A stretch of DNA of 64,000 bases from assembly GCF_001025175.1 (NCBI RefSeq), contig NZ_AP012324.1, positions 496,001 to 560,000 on the forward strand, in the 5' to 3' direction. Numbering within the stretch: position 1 is the first letter of the stretch; each line of letters begins with the position of its first letter. The notes under the pieces are model-generated. The model was not told the DNA's origin. It made no database searches and worked only from the letters and a program-made list of their open reading frames with translations. The DNA is from Bifidobacterium breve DSM 20213 = JCM 1192 (lineage in GTDB: Bacteria > Actinomycetota > Actinomycetes > Actinomycetales > Bifidobacteriaceae). Positions 54,092 to 63,699 of this stretch are shown one piece after another. The position numbers were made by a program, and so were the translations under genes.

Positions 54092-57000
54092 ATGACTACG
54101 CAATGGAACCCAGACGAACTGTTGGACGGCATCGCCCAAGACGGCAAGGTGAGGCTGGTAACAGGTGCGCCCGGAGCCGGTAAAACTGAGTTTGCTTTGT
54201 CCGTACTCACGGCAGGGCTTCGACGTTTTGGCGGTGCCGGGGCGGTGATGGTCGTGCCCGGTCGTGTCGTCGCGGATTTGCTGGGCAATCGAGTGATTCG
54301 TGATATGGGCTCGTCTGTACAGGCCAGGCCGGTCACCACGTTGGGGGCTGTGGCTTTTCGTGTGATTGCGGCATCCAGGGCCGCATCTGGATTGCCCTTG
54401 CCAAGATTGCTGAATGGTGCCGAACAGGATGCACTGCTGCGGCAGGTGATGGCCGTGCATATGGCGCATGCTGCTGCTGGCGACGATTGCGTAATCTGTG
54501 CGTTGCTTAGGGAATACTTTGCCCAAGCCGATTGGGCCAGTCTGGTGCAGGATGCCGATGGAGCAGTGACCGGAGGTTCGACCAGCGCCGATGTCTTTGC
54601 CCGTGGAATTTCAGACGCGTTCATCGCCCAGCTGCGCGATATGTTGGCGCGCTTGGATGAACTGGGCGTGAATCCTTCTGGGGAGGCCGCCTTGTTGGCG
54701 GACGTTGCGCAGGATGCGCGTCTGCTGGTGCAGTGGCGCTTGGCGTTTGCCTTGCGTAGAGAATATATCGCCGCGCAGAGTGCGGCATCTGAGGGGCAAT
54801 ACCGTTTGGATGCCTCATATCTGCTGGTGGCGGGCGCTCGGGAAATACATGATGCTATGGCAAGCGGCCGTTCGGAGGAACACTCCGATTCGTGGTTGGC
54901 ATCACGAGGATTGCCTCAGCTGCTGGTTGTGGATGATGCCCAAGACATCACCCTGGCCGGCATGAGGTTCCTTGAAGAGCTGAATCACGCCGGTACTGCC
55001 ATAGTGCTGGTGGGAAACCCGGACGAGGCGGTGCAGACCTTCCGCGGTTCGTACCCCGAATACCTGATGAGGCAAGCGGTGATGGGACCGATGCAGGCCG
55101 TGGAGATGACATTGCCCAGCGCGGATTTCGCAAGCGGTGAGACTTATGCCTCGCTGGTCGCCTCTCGCGTATCCCTATCGATTCCTTCCGAAGAGGACGA
55201 GCCGTTGCCTCTTGCTCGTAGGCCCGGCAAGCTGGTGTCCGCGCTGGATACCGGTGCTGATATCCCCTCGGATGATGGCACTGTGCAGACTGGATTGTAT
55301 CGTTCCGCGCGCGAAGAGCTTGACGATGTGGTGTGGCGCATGAAGCGCGCACATCTCGATCACCATATCCAGTGGAATGATATGGTCGTCATCGCTCATG
55401 ACAATACCACTGTGCGTACATACGGGGAGCGGCTGAGGCGCGATGGCGTGCCTGTCCGATACTCGTCGGTTACCCGCCCGCTGAACAGTGAATCGTTCGT
55501 ACAGGGGCTGTTCGCCTTGATTGAGTTGGCCCGGTTGCGCGCTGAAGGTGTAGCCTCCTGCACCATGAGTCTCGCCGAGACCGCTTCCTATGTTCGTACA
55601 CGAGTGTCCACGGTGATGAACGGGCCGTTGGTGACGGCTGGGGCCAAACCCGGGCAAGGGCGGCCTGCGCGGTTGGCGCCAATCGAATCCGCCATGGCGG
55701 CATTGGAATCCCTGGCGCCGATAGCGGGGGATAAGGCGTCATTGCATGGGCTGATTTCCTCGTGGGAGACGTTGCGAGAATCGTCCGTTGACGGTCATGA
55801 GCGGGTTGTCGTAGACGATAGCATTATCGGTTTTAGCGCTGATGCCGATTTGGCATTCGGTGCCGATGCGCTGTATGTGATGCTTGCCTTTGACGATGCG
55901 CAGGCTCCTGCCGAGAATGTATTGGACGCTATCACCGCAGTGCTTGGCGCCGACCCGCAGGCTCGCGCCTTCATGAATCTATGGACGCTGGTCGGCAAGA
56001 TATCTCGAGGGTTGAGCAATTTGCCTCCGGAGCAGCGTAGCAGGCCAAGTTATGCGCTCGCCGTTGCGTGGAATGCCGCGGCAATCACACCTGTATGGCA
56101 GAAATTGGCATTGGCGAACACACCAGATGGGCGTGCGGCCAATGACCGACTTGATGTTGCTATGAGGCTGTTCCAATTCGCTGAAGATTCCACCGCCAGT
56201 CGGGACATCATGGGGTTCATAGCGCAGGTGCGTGCCATGCAGGTGCAGGCCGATTCGCTGGCTCATATTGGGCCAGTGGAAAATGCAGTGACGTTGACCA
56301 CTCCGGCTGGTACTGCAGGGCGGCATTGGCAGTATGCCTGGTTGCCGTCTCTCCAACAGGATGTATGGCCCAATCTTGCCGGCCGCAACACCATGTTCGG
56401 TGGTGAGGATCTGGCGGAACTCGTGTTGCGAGGCACCTTGAACACCGCCGATGCCGCTGGCCATGATCCCCAATTCATTGCGGTGCTATCCAGTGAGAAG
56501 AAAAGTTTCCTGGTGGCGTTGACCAGAGCGTGCCGTTCCGTTACCGTCAGTGCCGTATGGAACGACGACCTCAGCCCATCGGACTTCCTGTTCGGATATA
56601 TGCCGGAATACTATCCGCGGGATAAGCAGCGGGCACGGTTTACGGACGTGGGGGAGCAGACCAGCGAATCAGGGCTTGATTTATCTGGATTGGATGGCGA
56701 CCCACGCGGATTGGTGACCGCAGCGCGCGTGATTGTGGCGACTTCGGAACCTGACTCGAGCGAAGCTCGTGATGCGGCTGAAACGCTCGCAGTGTTGGCT
56801 GAAAATGGCATAGCCGCCGCTAATCCTGACAACTGGGCGTTCGCCTCGGCCTTATCAAGACGAGGCACATCGTCTGCCGTATCGCCCGCGTCTGGCAGCA
56901 AGCAGACGGAAGATGATGAGCGTACGTCAGGCGATGATCACGCACCTCTCGTTACGTTATCGCCTTCGGCGGTGGACGGTCTCTGGGCTTGCCCGGTGTG

Positions 57001-58189
57001 CTGGCTGTTGGAGCACCAATTTGCAGGGCCTCAACCCGGCTCGGTGAACGCAGGATTCGGCACCCTTATCCACGCGGTCGCGCAGCAGGGCAGCGAAGAG
57101 GGACTGGATCGTCTCGACTCCGATGAGTCGGCACGCAATGCCATGGGGATAAGCGATGCGTCATCAGTGCAGCAGCGCATCGAAGCCGTGACCAAGCGCA
57201 TGATTGTCATCTATCAGGAACAGCGCCCGGATCCCGAATCGATCGCGGATACTCGGGAACGCTACACCGCCAAGCGCAAAGATGACTCCGCCGCCGATAT
57301 CCTGGCCAACATCGCCAGCTATTTTGTGCTCAGCGGCACCAATACCGATGCCTATTTAGACAAGAATGTCGGCAAATTCGAGATTGGCACGTTGACCAAG
57401 GCCGATTGCGAATTGTCGTTCGCCGCGCGATTCGACCTGCATGACATTGTGGCTGCTTATAACGCATTGCCTGGTATGAGGCCAGTAGACCGCGATACCT
57501 TGGCCAGCATGATGGGCTTCCTAGTGGGCGGATGGCCGTCAGGTATGCGTAACGATCTGACCGTGCGCTTGTCCGGTCGCATCGATCGCATGGAAACCCG
57601 TATACTTGCGGATGGCAGTGAGAACATTCGCTTGATTGACTACAAAACCGGTGCGGCACCCACCGTCAAGCAGATATTCAACGACTTGCAGTTGGTGTGT
57701 TATCAGCTGGGGCTGGTCTTTCCCGAAGAGGGGCTGCGAGGGAGCGCAGCATTGGCTAATGCCCCTCGTATCGGGCAGAGCGCGCTATTCCATGTGGCAT
57801 ACAACGATGCGCCGGCCAGAAGCTATGCTCCGGAAGGCGTGTTCCAGCCGCCGCTCTTTACCAACGGGTCGCTGAATGCCGAGCCGTTCACCGATCGCGC
57901 ATGGTATAAGGATCCCGCCAAATTCTTCGATATGCCGATACCGGATTCGGCTACGCCGCCTGCAGGCGTGGATACCGAGACCTGGAAGCAGTTCGTCTCG
58001 CTGACCGGCACCCAAGCATTGTGGTCGCTGACAATGATCGCCCGTGTATTCTACGCGGCCGCGGCCAGCCGGTCGTCCGTCATCAACGCCCACCCGCAGG
58101 CAACGCATGTGGCTTATTGCCGTATGACCGGCGTCTGCCCGGCCTGTGCAGGCAAGCTCGATACCGTGTTTGAAACGAGGCAGGCATGA
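54092..58189 (+). CDS. helicase-nuclease subunit (AddB/AdnA-like)
   Basis: 1365 residues. Walker A GAPGAGKT (25-32) begins a UvrD-like ATPase, and Walker B-like LLVVDDAQDITL follows. Later helicase motifs are degenerate, as in RecC/AddB-like or AdnA subunits. The C-terminal ~350 residues are a PD-(D/E)XK nuclease (RLSGRIDRMETRILADGSEN, then IRLIDYKTG). Cysteines before and after it (WACPVCWLLEHQF; YCRMTGVCPAC) could bind a 4Fe-4S cluster like that of AddB, but the last three are spaced C-x5-C-x2-C rather than C-x2-C-x5-C. It overlaps the next gene by 4 nt, so the two products are made together for double-strand break processing. Confidence 0.88.
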   Translation: MTTQWNPDELLDGIAQDGKVRLVTGAPGAGKTEFALSVLTAGLRRFGGAGAVMVVPGRVVADLLGNRVIRDMGSSVQARPVTTLGAVAFRVIAASRAASGLPLPRLLNGAEQDALLRQVMAVHMAHAAAGDDCVICALLREYFAQADWASLVQDADGAVTGGSTSADVFARGISDAFIAQLRDMLARLDELGVNPSGEAALLADVAQDARLLVQWRLAFALRREYIAAQSAASEGQYRLDASYLLVAGAREIHDAMASGRSEEHSDSWLASRGLPQLLVVDDAQDITLAGMRFLEELNHAGTAIVLVGNPDEAVQTFRGSYPEYLMRQAVMGPMQAVEMTLPSADFASGETYASLVASRVSLSIPSEEDEPLPLARRPGKLVSALDTGADIPSDDGTVQTGLYRSAREELDDVVWRMKRAHLDHHIQWNDMVVIAHDNTTVRTYGERLRRDGVPVRYSSVTRPLNSESFVQGLFALIELARLRAEGVASCTMSLAETASYVRTRVSTVMNGPLVTAGAKPGQGRPARLAPIESAMAALESLAPIAGDKASLHGLISSWETLRESSVDGHERVVVDDSIIGFSADADLAFGADALYVMLAFDDAQAPAENVLDAITAVLGADPQARAFMNLWTLVGKISRGLSNLPPEQRSRPSYALAVAWNAAAITPVWQKLALANTPDGRAANDRLDVAMRLFQFAEDSTASRDIMGFIAQVRAMQVQADSLAHIGPVENAVTLTTPAGTAGRHWQYAWLPSLQQDVWPNLAGRNTMFGGEDLAELVLRGTLNTADAAGHDPQFIAVLSSEKKSFLVALTRACRSVTVSAVWNDDLSPSDFLFGYMPEYYPRDKQRARFTDVGEQTSESGLDLSGLDGDPRGLVTAARVIVATSEPDSSEARDAAETLAVLAENGIAAANPDNWAFASALSRRGTSSAVSPASGSKQTEDDERTSGDDHAPLVTLSPSAVDGLWACPVCWLLEHQFAGPQPGSVNAGFGTLIHAVAQQGSEEGLDRLDSDESARNAMGISDASSVQQRIEAVTKRMIVIYQEQRPDPESIADTRERYTAKRKDDSAADILANIASYFVLSGTNTDAYLDKNVGKFEIGTLTKADCELSFAARFDLHDIVAAYNALPGMRPVDRDTLASMMGFLVGGWPSGMRNDLTVRLSGRIDRMETRILADGSENIRLIDYKTGAAPTVKQIFNDLQLVCYQLGLVFPEEGLRGSAALANAPRIGQSALFHVAYNDAPARSYAPEGVFQPPLFTNGSLNAEPFTDRAWYKDPAKFFDMPIPDSATPPAGVDTETWKQFVSLTGTQALWSLTMIARVFYAAAASRSSVINAHPQATHVAYCRMTGVCPACAGKLDTVFETRQA

Positions 58190-61100
58190 GCGCTTTTATT
58201 CCCAGCGTAGAACAGGCGGCCATCATCAACGCTCCCGCTCAGGATGACGTACTGGTGGTGGCCGGAGCCGGCTCTGGCAAAACCTTTACGATGACCCAGC
58301 GCATCATCGCGCTCATCAACCGCGGTGTTGCGCCGGAACGCATACTGGGCCTCACCTTTACCCGCAAAGCTGCCGGAGAGTTGCTCGAGCGTGTATCCGC
58401 AGCGGTATCGCGCGAAGATTCTCCTGCAGCACAGGGCGCTCAGACTCCTGGCGCCTCAACTCCCAACTTCGACAGGGCGTTCCTGAAACCAGCCATTTTT
58501 ACCTATGATGCCTTCTTCCAAACCATCGTGCGCCAATATGGTCTGTTGGTTGGTTTCGATCAGAATACTCAGCCGCTCAGCGAGGCTGGAGCGCTCCAGC
58601 TCGCCACTGAAGTCATCGATGAGCATATGGATCAGGCTCTGAGCGAGGATTTGGGCGCATTCACCAGTCTTGCCAGAAGCGTGCTGGCATTATCCGGTGC
58701 AATCGGCAGTGCCATGATTGGTTCCGGCTGCACCGGATTCGATGAGGCTGTGGAACGCGTGCGTCAGTGGGACTCGGCTTTCGTCGACGCGCTTCGCCTC
58801 GCTCTTGAGAACGAGGACATTCCCGATATCGAGCCGACAATTCCCAAGATCAAGCGACTCAAAAAAGACAGCGACACCGATTGGCAGGCGAAGCTGGACG
58901 ACAGGGCGCAGCGGTTGCATGCGCGCTGTGCCTACCATTGTGCACAACTGTTGGAAATCACGCGCAAGCGCGAAGTGCTGCTGCAATTGGTTGAGGCCTA
59001 CGCACAAGCCAAACGCCAGAAGAACATGGCGGAATTCTCTGATTTCACCATTGCGGCATATCAGCTCATCGAGCGATTCCCCTCCATCGGAGAGCGTACG
59101 CGGTGTCGCTACAGTCATGTGCTGCTCGACGAATACCAGGACACCTCCACCACGCAGGCGGCACTGCTTGCCGCATTGTTCCATGTGAATAACTCCGAAA
59201 GGTGCGCGGTCAACGCCGTGGGCGATCCGTTCCAGTCCATCTATGCTTGGCGAGGAGCCAGCCCGGGTGCGTTCCGCATGTTCCAACGTGACTTTCATAT
59301 GCCAGCGGAGTCCAAGCCATTCCCTCTTTCGGTCACACGCCGTAACAGTCGCATCGTGCTTGAAGCGGCCAACGATCTGACGCTGCCGTTGCGTTCGCGC
59401 CCTGCCCGTCCCTCCAGTTCGTTGATGCGCGAGGTCGACGTATCCTCGCTTGACCCCATGCCTGACGCGCCTGAAGGCACGCTTGGTGTGCTGGGATTGG
59501 CCACTGCGGGGCAGGAAATCGATGCCGTAGTGCGCTTCTGCAAGGCCGCCATCGCGCGGTATCGCGATGCCGGGGCCGCGCAGGAGGCGCCGGTCGCCGT
59601 GCTGTTCCGGTCCAAATCCCATATGCCCGAGTATCAGGAGGTATTGGAGAAGGCCGGTCTCACCACGTTTGTGGTCGGATATTCCGCTCTGCTGGAGCGC
59701 CCAGAAATCCGCGATGTGCTGGCATTGCTGCACGTCGTTGCCGACCATACCGATACCGGAGCGTTGATGCGGTTGCTTGCCACTCCACGGTTCGGTCTTT
59801 CTTCGGATGACCTGACCGCACTGGCCTGCGCCGCCGAAGCGCAGAATATGGAGCAACGGTTCCGGGCTTTGGTGCAGGCCGGTGTGGCTCCTGCTGATAC
59901 GCCGAGGTCGCAATGGGGTGCCGTGGTTCGCGAACATCGCGATCAGGTGGCCAATGCAGTGTTTTTGCCGGATCTGCTGATGCAGGATAATTCCAGTGTG
60001 AGGTTGGATCAGCTCAGCGCTTACGGTAGACATGCCGTCGAACAGGCTGTGGAGGCACTGCGTCAGGTGCACGATATGGTCGGCCGGTCAATCACAGATG
60101 TGATTCGTGCGGCCATCGAGGCGTTGAATCTCGATATCGATACCGTGCTTGCCGGTGCTTTGCGAGACCCGCAGCATCGTGTCAATCCATCGCTGGCCCG
60201 CATGCCCATGGACTCCATTGTGGATTTGGTGGACACCTATACGCAAGAGATCGCTGTTGAACAGACGCCCACATTACGTGGATTCATGGCATGGGTGGAT
60301 CATCTTGCCACTGTGGAAGACGAGGCTGCCAAACTGCCTGGCTCTCCGGTGGATGTGGAATTGATGACCGTGCACCAATCCAAGGGATTGGAATGGGATG
60401 CGGTTGCCGTAGTGGGGCTTAATGCCGGAGGATTTCCCAGCAATCAGGGGGATCACCTCAAAGTCGTGCTGGATGACAACCATCCCGGTGGCACTGAACA
60501 AGGCCAATGGACAGCTCCCGAATACCACGAGAGCGCGGATTCGTGGTTGACCAGCCCTGTGGCCGTACCGGTGCCCGTACGAGCCGATGCCGGAATCCTG
60601 CCGCGATTCCCTCATGACGCCGATGTGCATGGCGATCCCATTGACTCGTTGCGGAATCTCGACGACGTGGAACTCATCGATGATGAGGTGTTCGGCTCCA
60701 TGCGCGAATTCGGCGATGGCGTGGAAGAGGTGGATCCGCAAAGCTGGTACCTGACCCAGTCCGAGGAATATGGCCGCAGACTGCACGCTGACGAACGCCG
60801 TCTGGCATACGTGGCGCTTACCCGCGCCCGCAACGACGCCTTGCTGACCTATTGCCGCTATACCGGCGAATCCAGCCGCGATTGCACGAATGTGCCGAAG
60901 GGGTCTCGCGCCGCAAGCCCGTCCAACTTCTGGCTTGAGGTGCATGACGCGTTGCATGGCCACGACCATGCAATCGAAGCTCAGGCATACGTGGAAGGTC
61001 TGGGATCCGAAGTGGCGCTGGTCTCGCCCCAGGGTGATCCCATTGATCCTCCCGAAGGCTTCATCGTGGGGGAGAACGCCGAACAGTACTGTGATGCTGT

Positions 61101-62121
61101 GGTTGGCGACGCATGGCGTACGCCGCTGGAACAGACCTCCGGCCGGAATGCATTGCCATGGCCGGCGTCATTGGGCGAAGACACCGCGGAACATCTGACC
61201 CGCGGTCTCGCCTTGGTGCGTAATGCCATCAACGGAAAGCGCAACGCAAAAGACGACGGCCACAACCCGGCCGGTCCATTGCTGCAACGTGCGCAATTGC
61301 TGGTCGATGACGACGATCTCATGACCGGCACATTGGAGGGTGCGGCACTCGACAGGGCTGTCAAAGCCAAAGCCCAGCGCATTCTGGCTGCGGGACGTCA
61401 GAACGTCACCAGCTTGCAGGCGCGGGTGGGTGGTATGAGCCAACAGGAGGAGCGCTTCTACTGGCGCAGCGTGATACGGCCCATCCCTCGCGTGTCCTCG
61501 CCGGCTGCCGAAGCGGGCACACGCTTCCACGACTGGGCCGAGCGTTTCATCAATGCCGGTAAGCCGGATGAGGCCGCATCGTCGGTTGATTCCAGCGCCG
61601 CCGAAATCATTACCACCGGCAATGGCGTATCCCGCAGCGACCTATTGGCCGACCTGAACGCCATCGACCAACAATCCGTACCGGTCTGCGACCGGAACCT
61701 CATGATGTGGCAGCACCGTCTGGCCTCGTCTTCATGGGCGCAACGCACCCCGGTATGGGCCGAACGCTCAATCGCGGTGGATGTGCCGGAAGTCGGCATC
61801 GTGAACGGCAAATTGGACGCGGTGTTCCTCGGCGGAATCAATCCAGCCGATACCTCCAAACGGTACACCGTGGTCGATTGGAAAACCGGTCATCGGCCTA
61901 CCAAGCCGGATGATGTGGAGCATAAACTCGCTCAGCTCGACATGTATCGGTTACTGCTCGCCGCGGTCGAGGGCGTGGAATTGGACAGTATCGACGCCAC
62001 TCTCTACTATGTCAGTGAGCCTGATGAAGGCTTGCGCGAGCTTCATGCCCGCGCGAAAACCAAACAGGAAATCCTTACCGAGTTGAGCTCCGGGATCCCC
62101 GAACAATCTGACAACGACTGA
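58186..62121 (+). CDS. UvrD/Rep-type helicase-nuclease subunit (AdnB/AddA-like)
   Basis: 1311 residues. It has the full superfamily 1A helicase motifs: AGAGSGKTFTMTQ (I), LLDEYQDTSTTQ (II), NAVGDPFQSIYAWRGA (III), VELMTVHQSKGLEWDAVAVV (V) and LAYVALTRARNDALLTY (VI). The C-terminal ~250 residues hold a PD-(D/E)XK nuclease (AEAGTRFHDWAERF, VNGKLDAVFLGG, YTVVDWKTGHRPTKPDDVEH, then KLAQLDMYR) without Fe-S cysteines. With the upstream subunit it forms an AdnAB/AddAB-like motor-nuclease that resects DNA ends for RecA loading. The start codon overlaps the previous stop (ATGA). Confidence 0.92.
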   Translation: MSAFIPSVEQAAIINAPAQDDVLVVAGAGSGKTFTMTQRIIALINRGVAPERILGLTFTRKAAGELLERVSAAVSREDSPAAQGAQTPGASTPNFDRAFLKPAIFTYDAFFQTIVRQYGLLVGFDQNTQPLSEAGALQLATEVIDEHMDQALSEDLGAFTSLARSVLALSGAIGSAMIGSGCTGFDEAVERVRQWDSAFVDALRLALENEDIPDIEPTIPKIKRLKKDSDTDWQAKLDDRAQRLHARCAYHCAQLLEITRKREVLLQLVEAYAQAKRQKNMAEFSDFTIAAYQLIERFPSIGERTRCRYSHVLLDEYQDTSTTQAALLAALFHVNNSERCAVNAVGDPFQSIYAWRGASPGAFRMFQRDFHMPAESKPFPLSVTRRNSRIVLEAANDLTLPLRSRPARPSSSLMREVDVSSLDPMPDAPEGTLGVLGLATAGQEIDAVVRFCKAAIARYRDAGAAQEAPVAVLFRSKSHMPEYQEVLEKAGLTTFVVGYSALLERPEIRDVLALLHVVADHTDTGALMRLLATPRFGLSSDDLTALACAAEAQNMEQRFRALVQAGVAPADTPRSQWGAVVREHRDQVANAVFLPDLLMQDNSSVRLDQLSAYGRHAVEQAVEALRQVHDMVGRSITDVIRAAIEALNLDIDTVLAGALRDPQHRVNPSLARMPMDSIVDLVDTYTQEIAVEQTPTLRGFMAWVDHLATVEDEAAKLPGSPVDVELMTVHQSKGLEWDAVAVVGLNAGGFPSNQGDHLKVVLDDNHPGGTEQGQWTAPEYHESADSWLTSPVAVPVPVRADAGILPRFPHDADVHGDPIDSLRNLDDVELIDDEVFGSMREFGDGVEEVDPQSWYLTQSEEYGRRLHADERRLAYVALTRARNDALLTYCRYTGESSRDCTNVPKGSRAASPSNFWLEVHDALHGHDHAIEAQAYVEGLGSEVALVSPQGDPIDPPEGFIVGENAEQYCDAVVGDAWRTPLEQTSGRNALPWPASLGEDTAEHLTRGLALVRNAINGKRNAKDDGHNPAGPLLQRAQLLVDDDDLMTGTLEGAALDRAVKAKAQRILAAGRQNVTSLQARVGGMSQQEERFYWRSVIRPIPRVSSPAAEAGTRFHDWAERFINAGKPDEAASSVDSSAAEIITTGNGVSRSDLLADLNAIDQQSVPVCDRNLMMWQHRLASSSWAQRTPVWAERSIAVDVPEVGIVNGKLDAVFLGGINPADTSKRYTVVDWKTGHRPTKPDDVEHKLAQLDMYRLLLAAVEGVELDSIDATLYYVSEPDEGLRELHARAKTKQEILTELSSGIPEQSDND

Positions 62122-62239
62122 GTCGCAAGGCTCATGACCTGTACTCCAGCTGGCCGGCGTGACGAGCGCGTGCCCGACAGTGTGGGTCCGCGGTTGAAAC
62201 GCACCGCGTGACGTTGCTCGGGCACCGCTACCCTCGGAA

Positions 62240-62265
62240 GGCACGTGTGGGCGGGCGCACGTGCC
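62240..62265 (+). promoter_or_regulatory. hairpin upstream of the MFS gene
   Basis: ggcacgtg (62240-62247) and cacgtgcc (62258-62265) form a perfect 8 bp palindromic pair with a 10 nt loop, 28 bp before the MFS start. It could be a regulator site or an RNA hairpin. A related direct pair (gctcgggcac, 62215-62224) lies just before it. Confidence 0.4.
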
Positions 62266-62292
62266 GAACAACGCACCAGTAAGGAGTTGCAC

Positions 62293-63612
62293 GTGTCTAC
62301 GGCTCGCGCTGTATCCAAGTCGTCTGCCACCCATTCGCCGTACCAGCGGCTGTTCTCGCTGCCCGGAACCAAAGCGTTCTGCATATCCGGGGCAGTGGCC
62401 CGTCTGCCAATCTCCATGATGAGCCTTGGCATTGTGCTGGCACTCAATCATTTGTACGATAACTGGACGATTGCCGGCACCATGAGCGCTGCCTATGTGC
62501 TCGCCATGAGCTGTGTCACCCCGTTCTACGCGCGCGCTTTCGACCGATTCGGCCAGGCCCGTGTCGGCCGTCTTGCACTCGCCGTGCAAATCGTCGCCAT
62601 GCTGGCCTTCGCCTTCGCAGCGCTGATACGAGTGCCGATTCCACTGTTGTTCGTATTGGCCATCATCATGGGTCTGACCCAGTTCTCCTTTGGCGCCTTG
62701 GTCAGAACCCGCTGGTCATATGCGTTGCGCGGTGCCGAAGATGGCGAGCAACTACTCAACACCGCTTACGCCATGGAAGCGGCCATCGATGAGATTGTAT
62801 TTATCCTCGGCCCGATCCTGGCCGCGTGGTTGGCCACCTCGGTGCACCCGGTTTCTCAGTTGTTTGTGCCAACCATGGCTTGCGGCATAGGCGGCACCGT
62901 GTTCTTCTCACTGAGATCCACCCAACCGCCGGTCATCGTGGAACAGGTCACTGTGGCTGCCGCCGACAATGGCCATCCAACACCAAGCGATGATGCCGAT
63001 CAGCTGACGCTCCGCCAGCTCAAACGCAGCGGAGCCAAGCCCAAGAGTGTGTTGCTCTATGCCGGTGTGTTGCCTCTGCTGGCCGTGTTCATCGTATTCA
63101 ACATGAGCTTTACCTCCTTTGACGTGTCGATCACCGCCACGATGAAATCCATGGGGCTAGAGCCTTTCCTCGGCCTGCAGCTGGCCATGTTCGCAGTCGG
63201 CTCCTGCATCGGAGCACTGGTTTTCGGCTCGCGGAAGATCAAGGGTTCCCATTGGGCACATATGGTGATGTTCCTCAGCCTGTTGACTGTGGGATACGTG
63301 TTCTTCCGCCTGACCATGGACAACCTCATCCTGTTGGGCGCCATGGAGATTCTGTCCGGACTTGTGGTCTCGCCAACATTCGCCACCGGCAACCTCATCG
63401 TCAAGGATTTGGTGCCGCCCGAATCCCTGACCGAAGGCCTGAGCTGGGTGACCACCGCAGGCACGGTCGGTACATCAATCGGCTCATCCGTGGCTGGCAT
63501 TGTGCTCGACGCCTCCAGCCCGCATGTCGGCATGATGCTGCCGTTCCTATTCACGCTGGCTTCAGTACCGCTGGCCTTGGCTGGTTGGGCGCTGGCCAAA
63601 CGGCGTGTGTAG
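62293..63612 (+). CDS. MFS transporter
   Basis: 439 residues; GTG 62293 is chosen because AAGGAG lies 6 nt before it. Twelve hydrophobic segments in two sixes, with the between-helix 2-3 motif ARAFDRFGQARVGR and a charged central loop (~residues 215-250, DNGHPTPSDDADQLTLRQLK). The C-terminal half includes GSRKIKGSHWAHMVMF and ENLIVKDL-like NLIVKDLVPPESLTEG. It resembles unassigned actinobacterial sugar/drug efflux carriers; the substrate cannot be inferred. It is followed by dapB, with a separate ribosome site. Confidence 0.88.
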   Translation: MSTARAVSKSSATHSPYQRLFSLPGTKAFCISGAVARLPISMMSLGIVLALNHLYDNWTIAGTMSAAYVLAMSCVTPFYARAFDRFGQARVGRLALAVQIVAMLAFAFAALIRVPIPLLFVLAIIMGLTQFSFGALVRTRWSYALRGAEDGEQLLNTAYAMEAAIDEIVFILGPILAAWLATSVHPVSQLFVPTMACGIGGTVFFSLRSTQPPVIVEQVTVAAADNGHPTPSDDADQLTLRQLKRSGAKPKSVLLYAGVLPLLAVFIVFNMSFTSFDVSITATMKSMGLEPFLGLQLAMFAVGSCIGALVFGSRKIKGSHWAHMVMFLSLLTVGYVFFRLTMDNLILLGAMEILSGLVVSPTFATGNLIVKDLVPPESLTEGLSWVTTAGTVGTSIGSSVAGIVLDASSPHVGMMLPFLFTLASVPLALAGWALAKRRV

Positions 63613-63699
63613 ATGGACGCGGGTATTGGCGCGAGGCCTTGCTGGTGATAGGCTGATTGCCGGTTGAATAACAGCGTTAACAAGAAGCAGGGAGTACGA

